Source: Deltaproteobacteria bacterium | GTDB lineage: Bacteria > JAEEML01 | Assembly: GCA_016283195.1 (NCBI GenBank) | Contig: JAEEML010000146.1 | Location: 1-8,639, forward strand | DNA length: 8,639 nt | Direction of reading: 5' to 3' | In this document: positions 1-6,539 of the stretch, in pieces | How positions within the stretch are numbered: position 1 is the first letter of the stretch | Layout: the number at the start of each line of letters is the position of its first letter | Translations under genes and position numbers: made by a program | The notes under the pieces: model-generated | What the model saw: only the letters and a program-made list of their open reading frames with translations | The model's database searches: none | What the model was told of the DNA's origin: nothing

Positions 1-1985
1 CTTGTTTCCGCTGCCAGCGCCAGATCCAGCGCCCCTTCGCCTTTTTGATTTTGCGCGTTTATTTCCGCCCCGGCGGAGGTGAGCGCCTGCACTGCCCCGG
101 CGTTAAGAGCTTCGGCCGCGCACATGAGCGGCGTTTTACCCGAGCTGCTTTGGACATTCACCTTGGCCCCAGCCGCGATGAGCGCCCGGACTGCCTCAGC
201 TCCGCCATAACAAGCGGCATACATGAGCGGCGTATTGCCCTCTTTATCCCGGGCGTTCACATCCGCCCCGGCGGCCAAAAGTGTCTGCATCGGCTCCAGA
301 TAACCGCCAGCCGCAGCAAAGTGCAGCGCTGTTTCGCCATCATTATTCACTGCTTTCACATCCAGCCCGGCCTGAATCAGCGTTTTGACAGCCTCCAGCC
401 GGCGCTCAGCGGGAACTCTCTCGCTTGTGAGCAGAAAATCGGGCGGCGGCAGCGCCATCATCAGTAGCGTGCTGCCATTTTCATTCACCGCTTTGGGGTT
501 TGCCCCGGCCTCAATCAGCGCTTTCAGCGCCTCGGGCTGGCCACCGCGTGCAGCCAGCATAATGGCGGTCAGGCCAATATAATTCCTGGCATTCAGGTCG
601 GCTCCGGCAGCGGTCAGCAAGCGCACAACCGCACCACTGCCGCCCTTCACCGCCAGCATGAGCGCCGTCTCCTCCATCGCACCGTAGTGCACTTTATTCA
701 CATCAATTCCGGACTTAAGAAGCTCACGCACAAGTTCCACATCCCCTGCCGCACTGATCTGCTCCATCATGCGCATAATCATTTCGACGGCCTGCGTGCC
801 CTCCTGATCCTTTGCTTTCAGATCGGCCCCGGCCTGAATCAATGCCTTCACCACCGGAATGGGGGCTAAGGCGGCAACCATGAGTGGCGTCCGCCCTTTA
901 TCATCCCGGGCATTCACATCGGCTCCGGCGGAGGTAAGCGCCCTGACGGTATCCAGCTTCCACTCAGGCGGAACATCCCTGCTCATCACAGATACCGCCC
1001 ACATCAGTGCCGTCTCGCCAGTCCAATCCGCATCCGTCACTTTGCCGCCAGAATAACGCGCCCGGTCCCAGGCTTCCAGAGAGAGAGCATGGGCGTTCAC
1101 ATCGGCCCCGGCCTGAATCAGCGCCTCTACCACTTTCACATGACCTCTCTCGGCGGCCCACATTAGCGCGGTTTTGCCATAATTCTCAAAACTGTCACGG
1201 ACATTCACATTGAGCTTGGAATTGGAAGCGAGGAAAAAGCGTACAATCTCCGCCTGACCGCACAGGGCTGCATGGAGAAGCGTGTCGTCGTTTAGCTTCG
1301 CCCCGGCTTTGAGGAGCTTTTGCACCAGCTCCACATCATGACAGGCGGCTATTGAGAGCGCCAGCGCTTTCTGCAACGAGGAGAGCTCCACCCCGGCATC
1401 GAGAAAGGCCCGTAGCACATCTGTCCGGAAATGTTCCAGCGCCTGGTCCAGCGCGCTTTTCCCCTCGATATTCTTCGTTTTCCAGTCGGCCCCGGCTTTG
1501 AGGAGCAGACCAATCACCTCGGGATTGGAGGCCAGCATCAGCGCCGTCTCGCAGTCACCGTCCTTCAGATCCAGCTTGGCTTTGGCGTTAATGAGGAGCC
1601 GCACCACTTCCACGCGATCGTGCATGGCGGCCTCCATCAGCGCCGTCGTCCGGCTGCTCTCGCCATAGGCATAAACATCATTGACGTTAGCCCCGGCGGC
1701 AAGGAGTGCCTTTACCTTTTCCGCATCGCCCTTCCGAGCCGCCTCCATTAGCGGCGTCTCATGATCCGTCGTGGCCTTTGCCCGGCACATCCTCGACTTA
1801 AGCTCATATTTGACCATTCTGGCCACGTCCTCTGCCGTCGGTCTGAAATGCGCCTCGGCATCCGGCGCGGGAAAAATGGCCAAAATGGCCAATGTGAGGC
1901 AAATTTTGATATGCTGTTTTAAAAGAAAGCAGCGCAGCCAGGAAAGCAGGTAATTCTGCTCACCATATTTATTCTTTAACCGCAT
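1..1985 (-). CDS. Exported ankyrin-repeat protein, C-terminus beyond the window
   Basis: The frame stays open from ATG 1985 to the left edge (661 residues visible, no stop), so the 3' end is missing. Residues 28-38 are a hydrophobic stretch (ICLTLAILAIF), followed by an A-E-A signal peptidase I site at 43-45. The protein is therefore probably periplasmic or secreted, although the n-region of about 27 residues is unusually long. From about residue 74 on there are about 16 ankyrin repeats, recognisable by T-P/A-L-M at helix starts and L-x-x-A-G-A-D-V-N at repeat ends (for example LIQAGADVNA), with a further repeat beginning at the edge. Some repeats are degenerate, and there is an insertion of about 20 residues near 296-315. 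Ankyrin repeats bind proteins; no enzymatic domain is visible and the partner is unknown. ATG 1985 is the only ATG in frame before the hydrophobic segment. It overlaps the upstream gene by 17 bases, with a weak AGGGA 12 bases before it, which suggests translational coupling. The gene is rich in G/C at third positions. Confidence 0.9.
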   Translation of the reverse strand, partial: MRLKNKYGEQNYLLSWLRCFLLKQHIKICLTLAILAIFPAPDAEAHFRPTAEDVARMVKYELKSRMCRAKATTDHETPLMEAARKGDAEKVKALLAAGANVNDVYAYGESSRTTALMEAAMHDRVEVVRLLINAKAKLDLKDGDCETALMLASNPEVIGLLLKAGADWKTKNIEGKSALDQALEHFRTDVLRAFLDAGVELSSLQKALALSIAACHDVELVQKLLKAGAKLNDDTLLHAALCGQAEIVRFFLASNSKLNVNVRDSFENYGKTALMWAAERGHVKVVEALIQAGADVNAHALSLEAWDRARYSGGKVTDADWTGETALMWAVSVMSRDVPPEWKLDTVRALTSAGADVNARDDKGRTPLMVAALAPIPVVKALIQAGADLKAKDQEGTQAVEMIMRMMEQISAAGDVELVRELLKSGIDVNKVHYGAMEETALMLAVKGGSGAVVRLLTAAGADLNARNYIGLTAIMLAARGGQPEALKALIEAGANPKAVNENGSTLLMMALPPPDFLLTSERVPAERRLEAVKTLIQAGLDVKAVNNDGETALHFAAAGGYLEPMQTLLAAGADVNARDKEGNTPLMYAACYGGAEAVRALIAAGAKVNVQSSSGKTPLMCAAEALNAGAVQALTSAGAEINAQNQKGEGALDLALAAET

Positions 1986-2253
1986 CTTTTACGGCTTTCC
2001 CTGCCTTTTTGGCTTTTTTCCAGCCTTTCTTCCCGGCTTTTTTGGTCGCTTTTGCGCCTTTTTTTACCCCGTTCGCCGTTTTATCTACGGCCTTTTCAAC
2101 ATCTATAGCCCGGGCGGCCTCTTGTTCGGGCCCGGCCAGCGCCACCTGGCTTTGGGGCTCTCCGGCTGATTCAGCGGCACCAGATAATGGTCTAGCCTGG
2201 GATGCAACGGGAATAGCCAGCAGAAAAGCCGCAAAAAACATAAATTTTAACAT
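1969..2253 (-). CDS. Small exported protein with lysine-rich cationic helical tail
   Basis: This 94-residue protein matches no family I can name. Residues 1-20 (MLKFMFFAAFLLAIPVASQA) form a classical Sec signal peptide, with cleavage expected after S-Q-A at position 20. Residues 21-57 are A/E/Q/P-rich with a net charge of about -4. Residues 58-94 hold 15 lysines against two acidic residues (about +13), with K or KK recurring every 3-4 residues from 64 to 93 and a single Trp at 78. This spacing puts the lysines on one face of a helix. Signal, acidic spacer and cationic amphipathic helix together recall the layout of antimicrobial-peptide precursors, and the GWKKAKKAGKAVKDAVKE tail looks cecropin-like by eye. 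A histone H1-like or envelope-binding low-complexity protein is an alternative. GAGGAG stands 6 bases before the ATG, and a sigma70-type promoter lies about 55 bases upstream. The gene leads a two-gene unit with the ankyrin protein. That it is a gene is well supported; its role is inference. Confidence 0.85.
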   Translation of the reverse strand: MLKFMFFAAFLLAIPVASQARPLSGAAESAGEPQSQVALAGPEQEAARAIDVEKAVDKTANGVKKGAKATKKAGKKGWKKAKKAGKAVKDAVKE

Positions 2254-2259
2254 GTGATT

Positions 2260-2265
2260 CTCCTC
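2260..2265 (-). promoter_or_regulatory. Shine-Dalgarno GAGGAG of the lysine-rich exported protein
   Basis: GAGGAG on the minus strand lies 6 bases before ATG 2253. It fixes that start and supports the short reading frame as a real gene. Confidence 0.8.
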
Positions 2266-2309
2266 ATAAGGGTAAGAGTTATCGCCGCTTACAATAGCAC
2301 GGCCTCGCT

Positions 2310-2338
2310 ATTATAGGGCATAATTTAAAATTAGTCGC
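2310..2338 (-). promoter_or_regulatory. Predicted sigma70-type promoter for the peptide/ankyrin unit
   Basis: The minus strand carries a perfect TATAAT -10 (2315-2310), 17 bases downstream of a weak -35 GCGACT (2338-2333; matches TTGACA at the central GAC only). Transcription would start near 2303, giving a leader of about 50 bases before ATG 2253. The weak -35 next to a consensus -10 fits a promoter that an activator could assist. An inverted copy of the upstream repeat core begins 7 bases before the -35. Confidence 0.6.
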
Positions 2339-2344
2339 GCAAAA

Positions 2345-2360
2345 AAATTCGCCAAATCAA
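2345..2360 (-). repeat. Inverted copy of the 33-bp repeat core next to the -35
   Basis: On the minus strand this reads TTGATTTGGCGAATTT. The plus-strand tandem units contain TTGATTTGCCAATTT (2410-2424 and 2443-2457). The inverted copy therefore matches 13 of 15 positions, apart from CC replaced by GCG. It sits just upstream of the -35 box at 2338. Confidence 0.5.
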
Positions 2361-2395
2361 AATAGCACGCCGGCTTGCGAACCATTTCCCAAGTA

Positions 2396-2475
2396 CTTTG
2401 GATTTCGTCTTGATTTGCCAATTTAATTCTTTGGATTTCGTCTTGATTTGCCAATTTAATTCTTTGGATTTCGTC
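2396..2475. repeat. 33-bp tandem repeat, 2.4 copies
   Basis: Two identical 33-bp units (2396-2428 and 2429-2461) are followed by the first 14 bases of a third (2462-2475). The unit begins CTTTGGATTTCGTC and contains TTGATTTGCCAATTT. There are no spacers. On the minus strand the period is 11 codons and reads openly as a repeated DEIQRIKLANQ peptide, but no start codon precedes it. The array lies between the ATPase gene and the promoter of the exported peptide. It could be a cluster of regulator-binding sites, slippage-derived DNA, or the remnant of a repeat-containing gene. Confidence 0.9.
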
Positions 2476-2593
2476 CGGTCTTAGTTAATAGAGGCACTTT
2501 CGCCGAAGTAGATTTAGATGCGCGAAGCAGAAAATATGGTGGCTTTTGTCATACAGGATTATTTAATTTACTTGAAAAGAGGCGGAGAAGGCA

Positions 2594-4174
2594 CTAGCAG
2601 CTAACGCTAAACTCCTCTATCTTGCACTCGTGAGTTTTTTCTTTGTCGTCATAATTAACGCCGATAAATAGCAGATTTCCCTTAAAATTTTGCAAAGAGG
2701 CAAAATATTTTTTCTCTCTTATCTGGCTGAGTGCCGACTCAGTGGAGCTATTACGCTTCAGCTCAATTATCATGGCCGGAATGTTTGGCACAAAGGGTAT
2801 AAAGACCACATCGGCAAAACCCTTGCCGGTGGTCATCTCTTTGATAATTGTATATTTATTTAGGGCATATATGTAAGAGAGGTAAATAGCGCTCTGGAGC
2901 GCGTCTTCATTATTGTAACTCCGGTTACTCGTTACATGAATATGGCTTTCATCGAGAGCCCGGGCTACAGCTTCAGCATTTCCCGCGAGAGTTTCTGCTA
3001 AAAGTTCGCGCGATGATTCAATAATATGGTTAGTTACCGCGTAATCGTCATTGGCTTCGATAGCGTTAAACCACTCCTGGCGCACCTCTTTATTGGGGAT
3101 TCTGCAGGTTTTATCTTCTCTATTATAAGCTAGGTACCCAACATGGATGAGGTAAGTAAAGGCGTCACTACGTGTAGAAAAATCGGTCATGGTATTCATA
3201 TAGCGAGTGACATTTACCGGCACATTTTCCCCGGCCAGCATTTTTATGACATCATCTTTCATGCCGGCAAAATTCTCTTTAATACGGTCGCTTATGACAG
3301 CATAAGTGGAAGTTTTGCCCCAATAATTATCAAAAATGCCATCTTCCATAGAGCGCACAACCGATTCGGGATTATAAATTTCCAGGCCGCGCTGATGATA
3401 GCCGTCATACCAGCGCTTGCACTCGGCAAAAGAGACATCATACCTCTTACACAGCTCCTCAACTTCACCATCGGTAAAACCGACAAACTCGGCGAGCGGC
3501 CCGGCATCAAGAATGGTAAATTCGCGGAAATTATTGAGTTTTGATTGCACTCTGTCGCGTACGATGGGCAAAATGCCGGTTAAATAAGCAAAGAGGATAG
3601 CCGGACGCACCGTGTCGTTTTTAAATAGGCCGTTTAAAAGGTCCAGATACTGTTTAAAAAGCGCTTCCGGGATTTTTTCGCGCACCAGAACATCGTATTC
3701 GTCCATAATGACAACAAATTGTTCGCCCGTTTTGGCAAAGACTTTTTGCATGCAATTGGCAATGGAATCATCCTCGGTAAAAGTTATTCCTTTAAATTCT
3801 TCGGCAAATTCTTCACGGACACTGCTTGTAAGTTTTATTATAAGATTTTCCGGCTTCATAGCCGTGCGATATTCACCATTTACATCAACTTTTATTACAT
3901 TAAATTTATTGAGATTTTCAGAAAAACCTTCCCAGCTGGATATTTTCAAGGGCTTAAAGAGTTCCCGGGAATCACAGCCTTTGGAGTAATAAGCCGCCAG
4001 CATATTACCGGCGATGGTTTTCCCAAAGCGGCGCGGACGGGAGACGCAAAGATACTTATCATTGCGCTGAGCAAGCTGCTCTATAGCGGCGATCATCATG
4101 GTTTTGTCTACATAGATGGGAGCTCTTAAAGTCTCTTTAAAATTACTATTACTCGGATTCAGATAGATGCCCAT
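2594..4174 (-). CDS. AAA-ATPase-like protein with C-terminal PD-(D/E)XK nuclease domain
   Basis: The 526-residue protein has the architecture of the AAA-ATPase_like (PF09820) plus PDDEXK_9 (PF08011, formerly DUF1703) family, at about the usual length. The N-terminus shows YVDKT (21-25) and the family's P-loop variant RPRRFGKT (46-53); FVVIMDEYD (153-161) is Walker B. A second region has the family's YLTGILPI. The C-terminal domain has GFADVVF with D455 and IELK (470-473), the D...ExK core of a PD-(D/E)XK fold, then QIREKKY, so the nuclease-like residues look intact. The biological role of the family is unsettled; it is often multi-copy in host-associated bacteria. A further 25 codons are open upstream to ATG 4249. 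ATG 4174 is preferred because GGAGGT stands 4 bases before it, a promoter lies at 4193-4201, and family homology begins at YLNP. The gene is more AT-rich than the ankyrin gene and stands alone between two transcription units. Confidence 0.92.
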   Translation of the reverse strand: MGIYLNPSNSNFKETLRAPIYVDKTMMIAAIEQLAQRNDKYLCVSRPRRFGKTIAGNMLAAYYSKGCDSRELFKPLKISSWEGFSENLNKFNVIKVDVNGEYRTAMKPENLIIKLTSSVREEFAEEFKGITFTEDDSIANCMQKVFAKTGEQFVVIMDEYDVLVREKIPEALFKQYLDLLNGLFKNDTVRPAILFAYLTGILPIVRDRVQSKLNNFREFTILDAGPLAEFVGFTDGEVEELCKRYDVSFAECKRWYDGYHQRGLEIYNPESVVRSMEDGIFDNYWGKTSTYAVISDRIKENFAGMKDDVIKMLAGENVPVNVTRYMNTMTDFSTRSDAFTYLIHVGYLAYNREDKTCRIPNKEVRQEWFNAIEANDDYAVTNHIIESSRELLAETLAGNAEAVARALDESHIHVTSNRSYNNEDALQSAIYLSYIYALNKYTIIKEMTTGKGFADVVFIPFVPNIPAMIIELKRNSSTESALSQIREKKYFASLQNFKGNLLFIGVNYDDKEKTHECKIEEFSVSC

Positions 4175-4175
4175 G

Positions 4176-4190
4176 GCCACCTCCGGCGGC
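4176..4190 (-). promoter_or_regulatory. Possible hairpin enclosing the ATPase ribosome-binding site
   Basis: On the minus strand GCCGCC (4190-4185) can pair with GGTGGC (4181-4176), one G-U pair included, around a GGA loop. The Shine-Dalgarno GGAGGT spans the loop and 3' arm. It would form only in transcripts that begin upstream of about 4190, for example read-through from the lipoprotein gene. This is inferred from pairing alone. Confidence 0.3.
4179..4184 (-). promoter_or_regulatory. Shine-Dalgarno GGAGGT selecting ATG 4174
   Basis: GGAGGT on the minus strand ends 4 bases before ATG 4174. No comparable site precedes the longer ATG 4249, so this site decides the start. Confidence 0.8.
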
Positions 4191-4192
4191 GT

Positions 4193-4221
4193 AGTATAAC
4201 AGGTTATGCGTGGGCTAGCCA
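4193..4221 (-). promoter_or_regulatory. Predicted extended -10 promoter of the ATPase gene
   Basis: The minus strand reads TGTTATACT (4201-4193), an extended -10 of the TGn-TATAAT type with one mismatch. A poor -35, TGGCTA (4221-4216), lies 17 bases upstream, as is usual for extended -10 promoters. The start would fall near 4187-4184, giving a very short leader before ATG 4174. The promoter lies in the 109-base gap after the lipoprotein stop. Confidence 0.5.
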
Positions 4222-4283
4222 CTAAATTGCCGCCACTTATAACCAGCAAAGCAAAAGCTTAAAATCAAATGGTTCTAAAGGGC

Positions 4284-6539
4284 TTAAGGAATAGTAACGG
4301 AGGGGCTAGCCCAAATCTTCTTCAACTCAGCATGGCCCACCAGCGGCAGGCCCAGTTGGTAGGCGCTGTTATCACCGGCGCAATAGAGCTCGCCGCTCTC
4401 ATTGATAAAGCAAGTATGCGCGCCGCCCACAGCCAGAGTTTGCCAGTGGCCGGCTATTTTTTGCGCTTCTTTTACAAAATAGTTCTCTTTGGCTACGCCG
4501 TCGGCCAGTTCGCCGTGCTCACCGCTGCCCAAGCAAGCCACTTCGCCGCCGGCCAAAAGACCGCAAAGGTGCGCTTTATTGCCCTCTCCTGCTTCGGCCG
4601 CCAAAATAGTTTTAAAATTACCGCCACTTAGCGGCCACTGGCGCACAGTATTCTCTTTTTGCGCCGCCGCCGGCCAGCATAAATTAGGCGCGCCCCAGCA
4701 GGCCAGCGAGCCATCACGCTTAATGACAATCAGTGAATCTCCGGCCATAGTGAGGTCATTAACGGCAGCCATTTTCAGCACACTCGGGCTTTTGCGGCCA
4801 TATACACCGGTTTCAAAAAGCTGGCCCTGGCGATTACTGCCCAGGCAGGCAATCTGGTATTTATTGAGAAAGCAGATATTATTTTTGCCCATAATCACCT
4901 TGTTCCAGGAATTGCCGGTTTTCAGGCGGAAGGGACCATAGCTGCCGGCGGCGGCGCCAAAAGTATTGCCACTGCCATAGCACACCGGGTCGCCCTCGGT
5001 ATCTATGCCGCAGGTATGTTCAAAACCGGCGCTTATGGAGCGGAATTTTTTGCCCAGTTGGTGCGGCGCCAAATACTTACCCCGCGCCGGGTCGGTAAAT
5101 TGCCCTTTGCTGTTATCGCCAAAGCAGCGGGCCGTGCCCTCATTATCCAAAGCGCAGCAGTGATAAGGCCCGCAGGAGAGTTCCATAGTCATGCTGAGCC
5201 CATCTACCGGCGCGGGGCGCAGGAGCACTTTGTTATTCAGTGGGGCGCCGCACTGCCCACGGCTATTGTCACCAAAGCACCAAACAGAGCCATCTAGTGC
5301 AATGGCGCAGGTGTGCTTTTCGCCGGCGGCCACCTTAGTGTAATGGCCATCTCCCGCCACCGCCTCCGGGCTGGCCTTGTGCGTTATGCGCGGCGGTGGC
5401 GCCTCCTTTAGCAAATCGGCCACACTTTTCCCATAACCGGCACAAAGGAGCTCACCACTTTTTTTGAGCGCACAGTTGGTATGCCCAAGGGGTATAGCAG
5501 CCACAAAATCGCCATTAATCACCGGCGCATCCGTGGTCAAAGAGGGATCATCAACGCCAAGCTCACTATATTCGTTGCTTCCCAGGCAGCGCATCCCGCC
5601 ATTTTTAGTGAGCCCGCAGAGCGCAGAATTGCCAATAGTCACATTCAGCCAGGCAGTGTCATCCAGCTTTTGCCAATCGGGCGGGAGGCCCAAAGTCCTG
5701 GGCATATAGGGCAAATCCTGGCCGAGGCACCACAGCAAGCCGCTATCATCAAGAGCACAGCTTTCGCGCTCACCAAGAGCTATATAATTTACCTTATGCT
5801 CACCCATTTTGGTGAGATTTTCAAAAGTTTTTTGGCTATTACCGAGGCGCCCTAAATTATTCTCCCCCAGGCAAAAGAGCTCATTTTCTTCATTTATAGC
5901 GCAGAGATGGCCGGAGCTCGAGGCCATGGCCAGAAAGTTATTTCCCTTGGCTATCATCTTGGGATTATTCAAAATAAGCGTCTTTTCATTGCCGCCCAGC
6001 GGCCAGCCGCCGCTTGGGGCCGTACCAAAACAAAAAAGCCCTTTTTCTGCGGAAATAGCGCAAGTATAAGTGGCGCCGGCAGCGACAGCCCGCCAAAGGC
6101 CGGGCACTTTTTGCGGCTCTTTAACCACCTGGTCAAAAGGCAAATCGCTCCGCCCCAGCTGACTATATTGGTTGCTACCCCAGCACCAGAGCGAGCCATC
6201 CACTTTGAGAGCACAGGTATGATGGCTGCCAAGAGCCACGGAAAACCAGGGTATCTCTTTTTGCTTAGCCGCTTCAGCAGCCTCTACTTTGGCCAATGTA
6301 TTTTGAGATTCTGCTGTTTTTATGCCCAGTTGGCCATTGTCATTATTGCCAAGGCAAAAAAGTTCGCCGGCCGGCGTAATGAGGCAAAGATGGCCGCCAT
6401 ATTGCTGCGGACTTTTGGCTAAAACGGTGCGCTCCAGGTTATTGCCGTAAGGGGCGCTGAGTGTTAGAGTCTTTTCCTCACAACCATTTAATATTAAAAA
6501 AGAAAACAACAATAAGCTAATAGGTGAAACTCGAGCCAC
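4284..6539 (-). CDS. Lipoprotein with 14 RCC1-type repeats (double beta-propeller)
   Basis: The 751-residue protein starts at GTG 6539. Residues 1-19 (MARVSPISLLLFSFLILNG) form a lipoprotein signal with lipobox L-N-G-C, so C20 should be lipidated and the protein anchored in the outer or inner membrane. Next come 14 RCC1-like repeats of roughly 45-57 residues, each like HTCAL...G.LWCWG.N..GQLG. Seven fall between residues 52 and 366 and seven between 411 and 720, which fits two seven-bladed propellers. Thirteen repeats carry a cysteine pair, spaced exactly 10 residues apart in 12 (C52/C62, C109/C119 ... C710/C720) and 9 apart in repeat 11 (C556/C565). Repeat 12 has only C614. The pairs could be disulfides suited to an oxidising compartment. 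RCC1 propellers usually bind proteins; no catalytic domain is seen. GTG is preferred to ATG 6596 because AGGGAG stands 7 bases before it and it yields a compact lipoprotein signal. It overlaps the kinase gene by 23 bases. Confidence 0.9.
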   Translation of the reverse strand: MARVSPISLLLFSFLILNGCEEKTLTLSAPYGNNLERTVLAKSPQQYGGHLCLITPAGELFCLGNNDNGQLGIKTAESQNTLAKVEAAEAAKQKEIPWFSVALGSHHTCALKVDGSLWCWGSNQYSQLGRSDLPFDQVVKEPQKVPGLWRAVAAGATYTCAISAEKGLFCFGTAPSGGWPLGGNEKTLILNNPKMIAKGNNFLAMASSSGHLCAINEENELFCLGENNLGRLGNSQKTFENLTKMGEHKVNYIALGERESCALDDSGLLWCLGQDLPYMPRTLGLPPDWQKLDDTAWLNVTIGNSALCGLTKNGGMRCLGSNEYSELGVDDPSLTTDAPVINGDFVAAIPLGHTNCALKKSGELLCAGYGKSVADLLKEAPPPRITHKASPEAVAGDGHYTKVAAGEKHTCAIALDGSVWCFGDNSRGQCGAPLNNKVLLRPAPVDGLSMTMELSCGPYHCCALDNEGTARCFGDNSKGQFTDPARGKYLAPHQLGKKFRSISAGFEHTCGIDTEGDPVCYGSGNTFGAAAGSYGPFRLKTGNSWNKVIMGKNNICFLNKYQIACLGSNRQGQLFETGVYGRKSPSVLKMAAVNDLTMAGDSLIVIKRDGSLACWGAPNLCWPAAAQKENTVRQWPLSGGNFKTILAAEAGEGNKAHLCGLLAGGEVACLGSGEHGELADGVAKENYFVKEAQKIAGHWQTLAVGGAHTCFINESGELYCAGDNSAYQLGLPLVGHAELKKIWASPSVTIP

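Larger units (their letters stand above)
2254..2593. other. Non-coding region between the ATPase and exported-protein genes
   Basis: These 340 bases contain, from left to right, the ribosome-binding site, leader and promoter of the exported peptide, the inverted repeat copy, the 33-bp tandem array, and about 115 bases (2476-2593) without a recognisable element. No strong hairpin followed by a T-run was found after the ATPase stop, so no intrinsic terminator is called. Short open frames exist on both strands (minus 2484-2311 and 2548-2456), but they lack start codons and ribosome-binding sites. Confidence 0.7.

Noticed and set aside
45-1953. Several plus-strand and other-frame open frames across the left 2 kb
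   Set aside because: They lie antisense to or out of frame with a continuous ankyrin-repeat coding frame and show no domain sense. Their openness follows from the G/C-rich repeated codons.
2009-2257. Plus-strand 82-codon frame rich in Phe and Ala
   Set aside because: It is the antisense of the lysine/alanine-rich exported protein, which has a signal peptide, ribosome-binding site and promoter.
2396-2475. CRISPR-like array
   Set aside because: The 33-bp units are directly adjacent with no spacers, only 2.4 copies are present and there is no cas gene.
2456-2548. 31-codon minus frame (reading ...ASKSTSAKVP...) and a matching open plus frame
   Set aside because: No start codon or ribosome-binding site. 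The stretch seemed vaguely like dispersed repeat sequence, but I could not support that; a genome-wide nucleotide search of 2476-2593 would settle it.
2500-2593. Intrinsic terminator after the ATPase gene
   Set aside because: No stable GC-rich hairpin followed by a T-run could be found on the minus strand.
4212-4219. 8-bp palindrome GGCTAGCC in the ATPase promoter region as an operator
   Set aside because: It is short and occurs once, and no further symmetry surrounds it; chance is a sufficient explanation.
4175-4249. Longer start of the ATPase at ATG 4249
   Set aside because: No Shine-Dalgarno precedes it, it lies upstream of the predicted promoter, and the added 25 residues do not fit the family's N-terminus.
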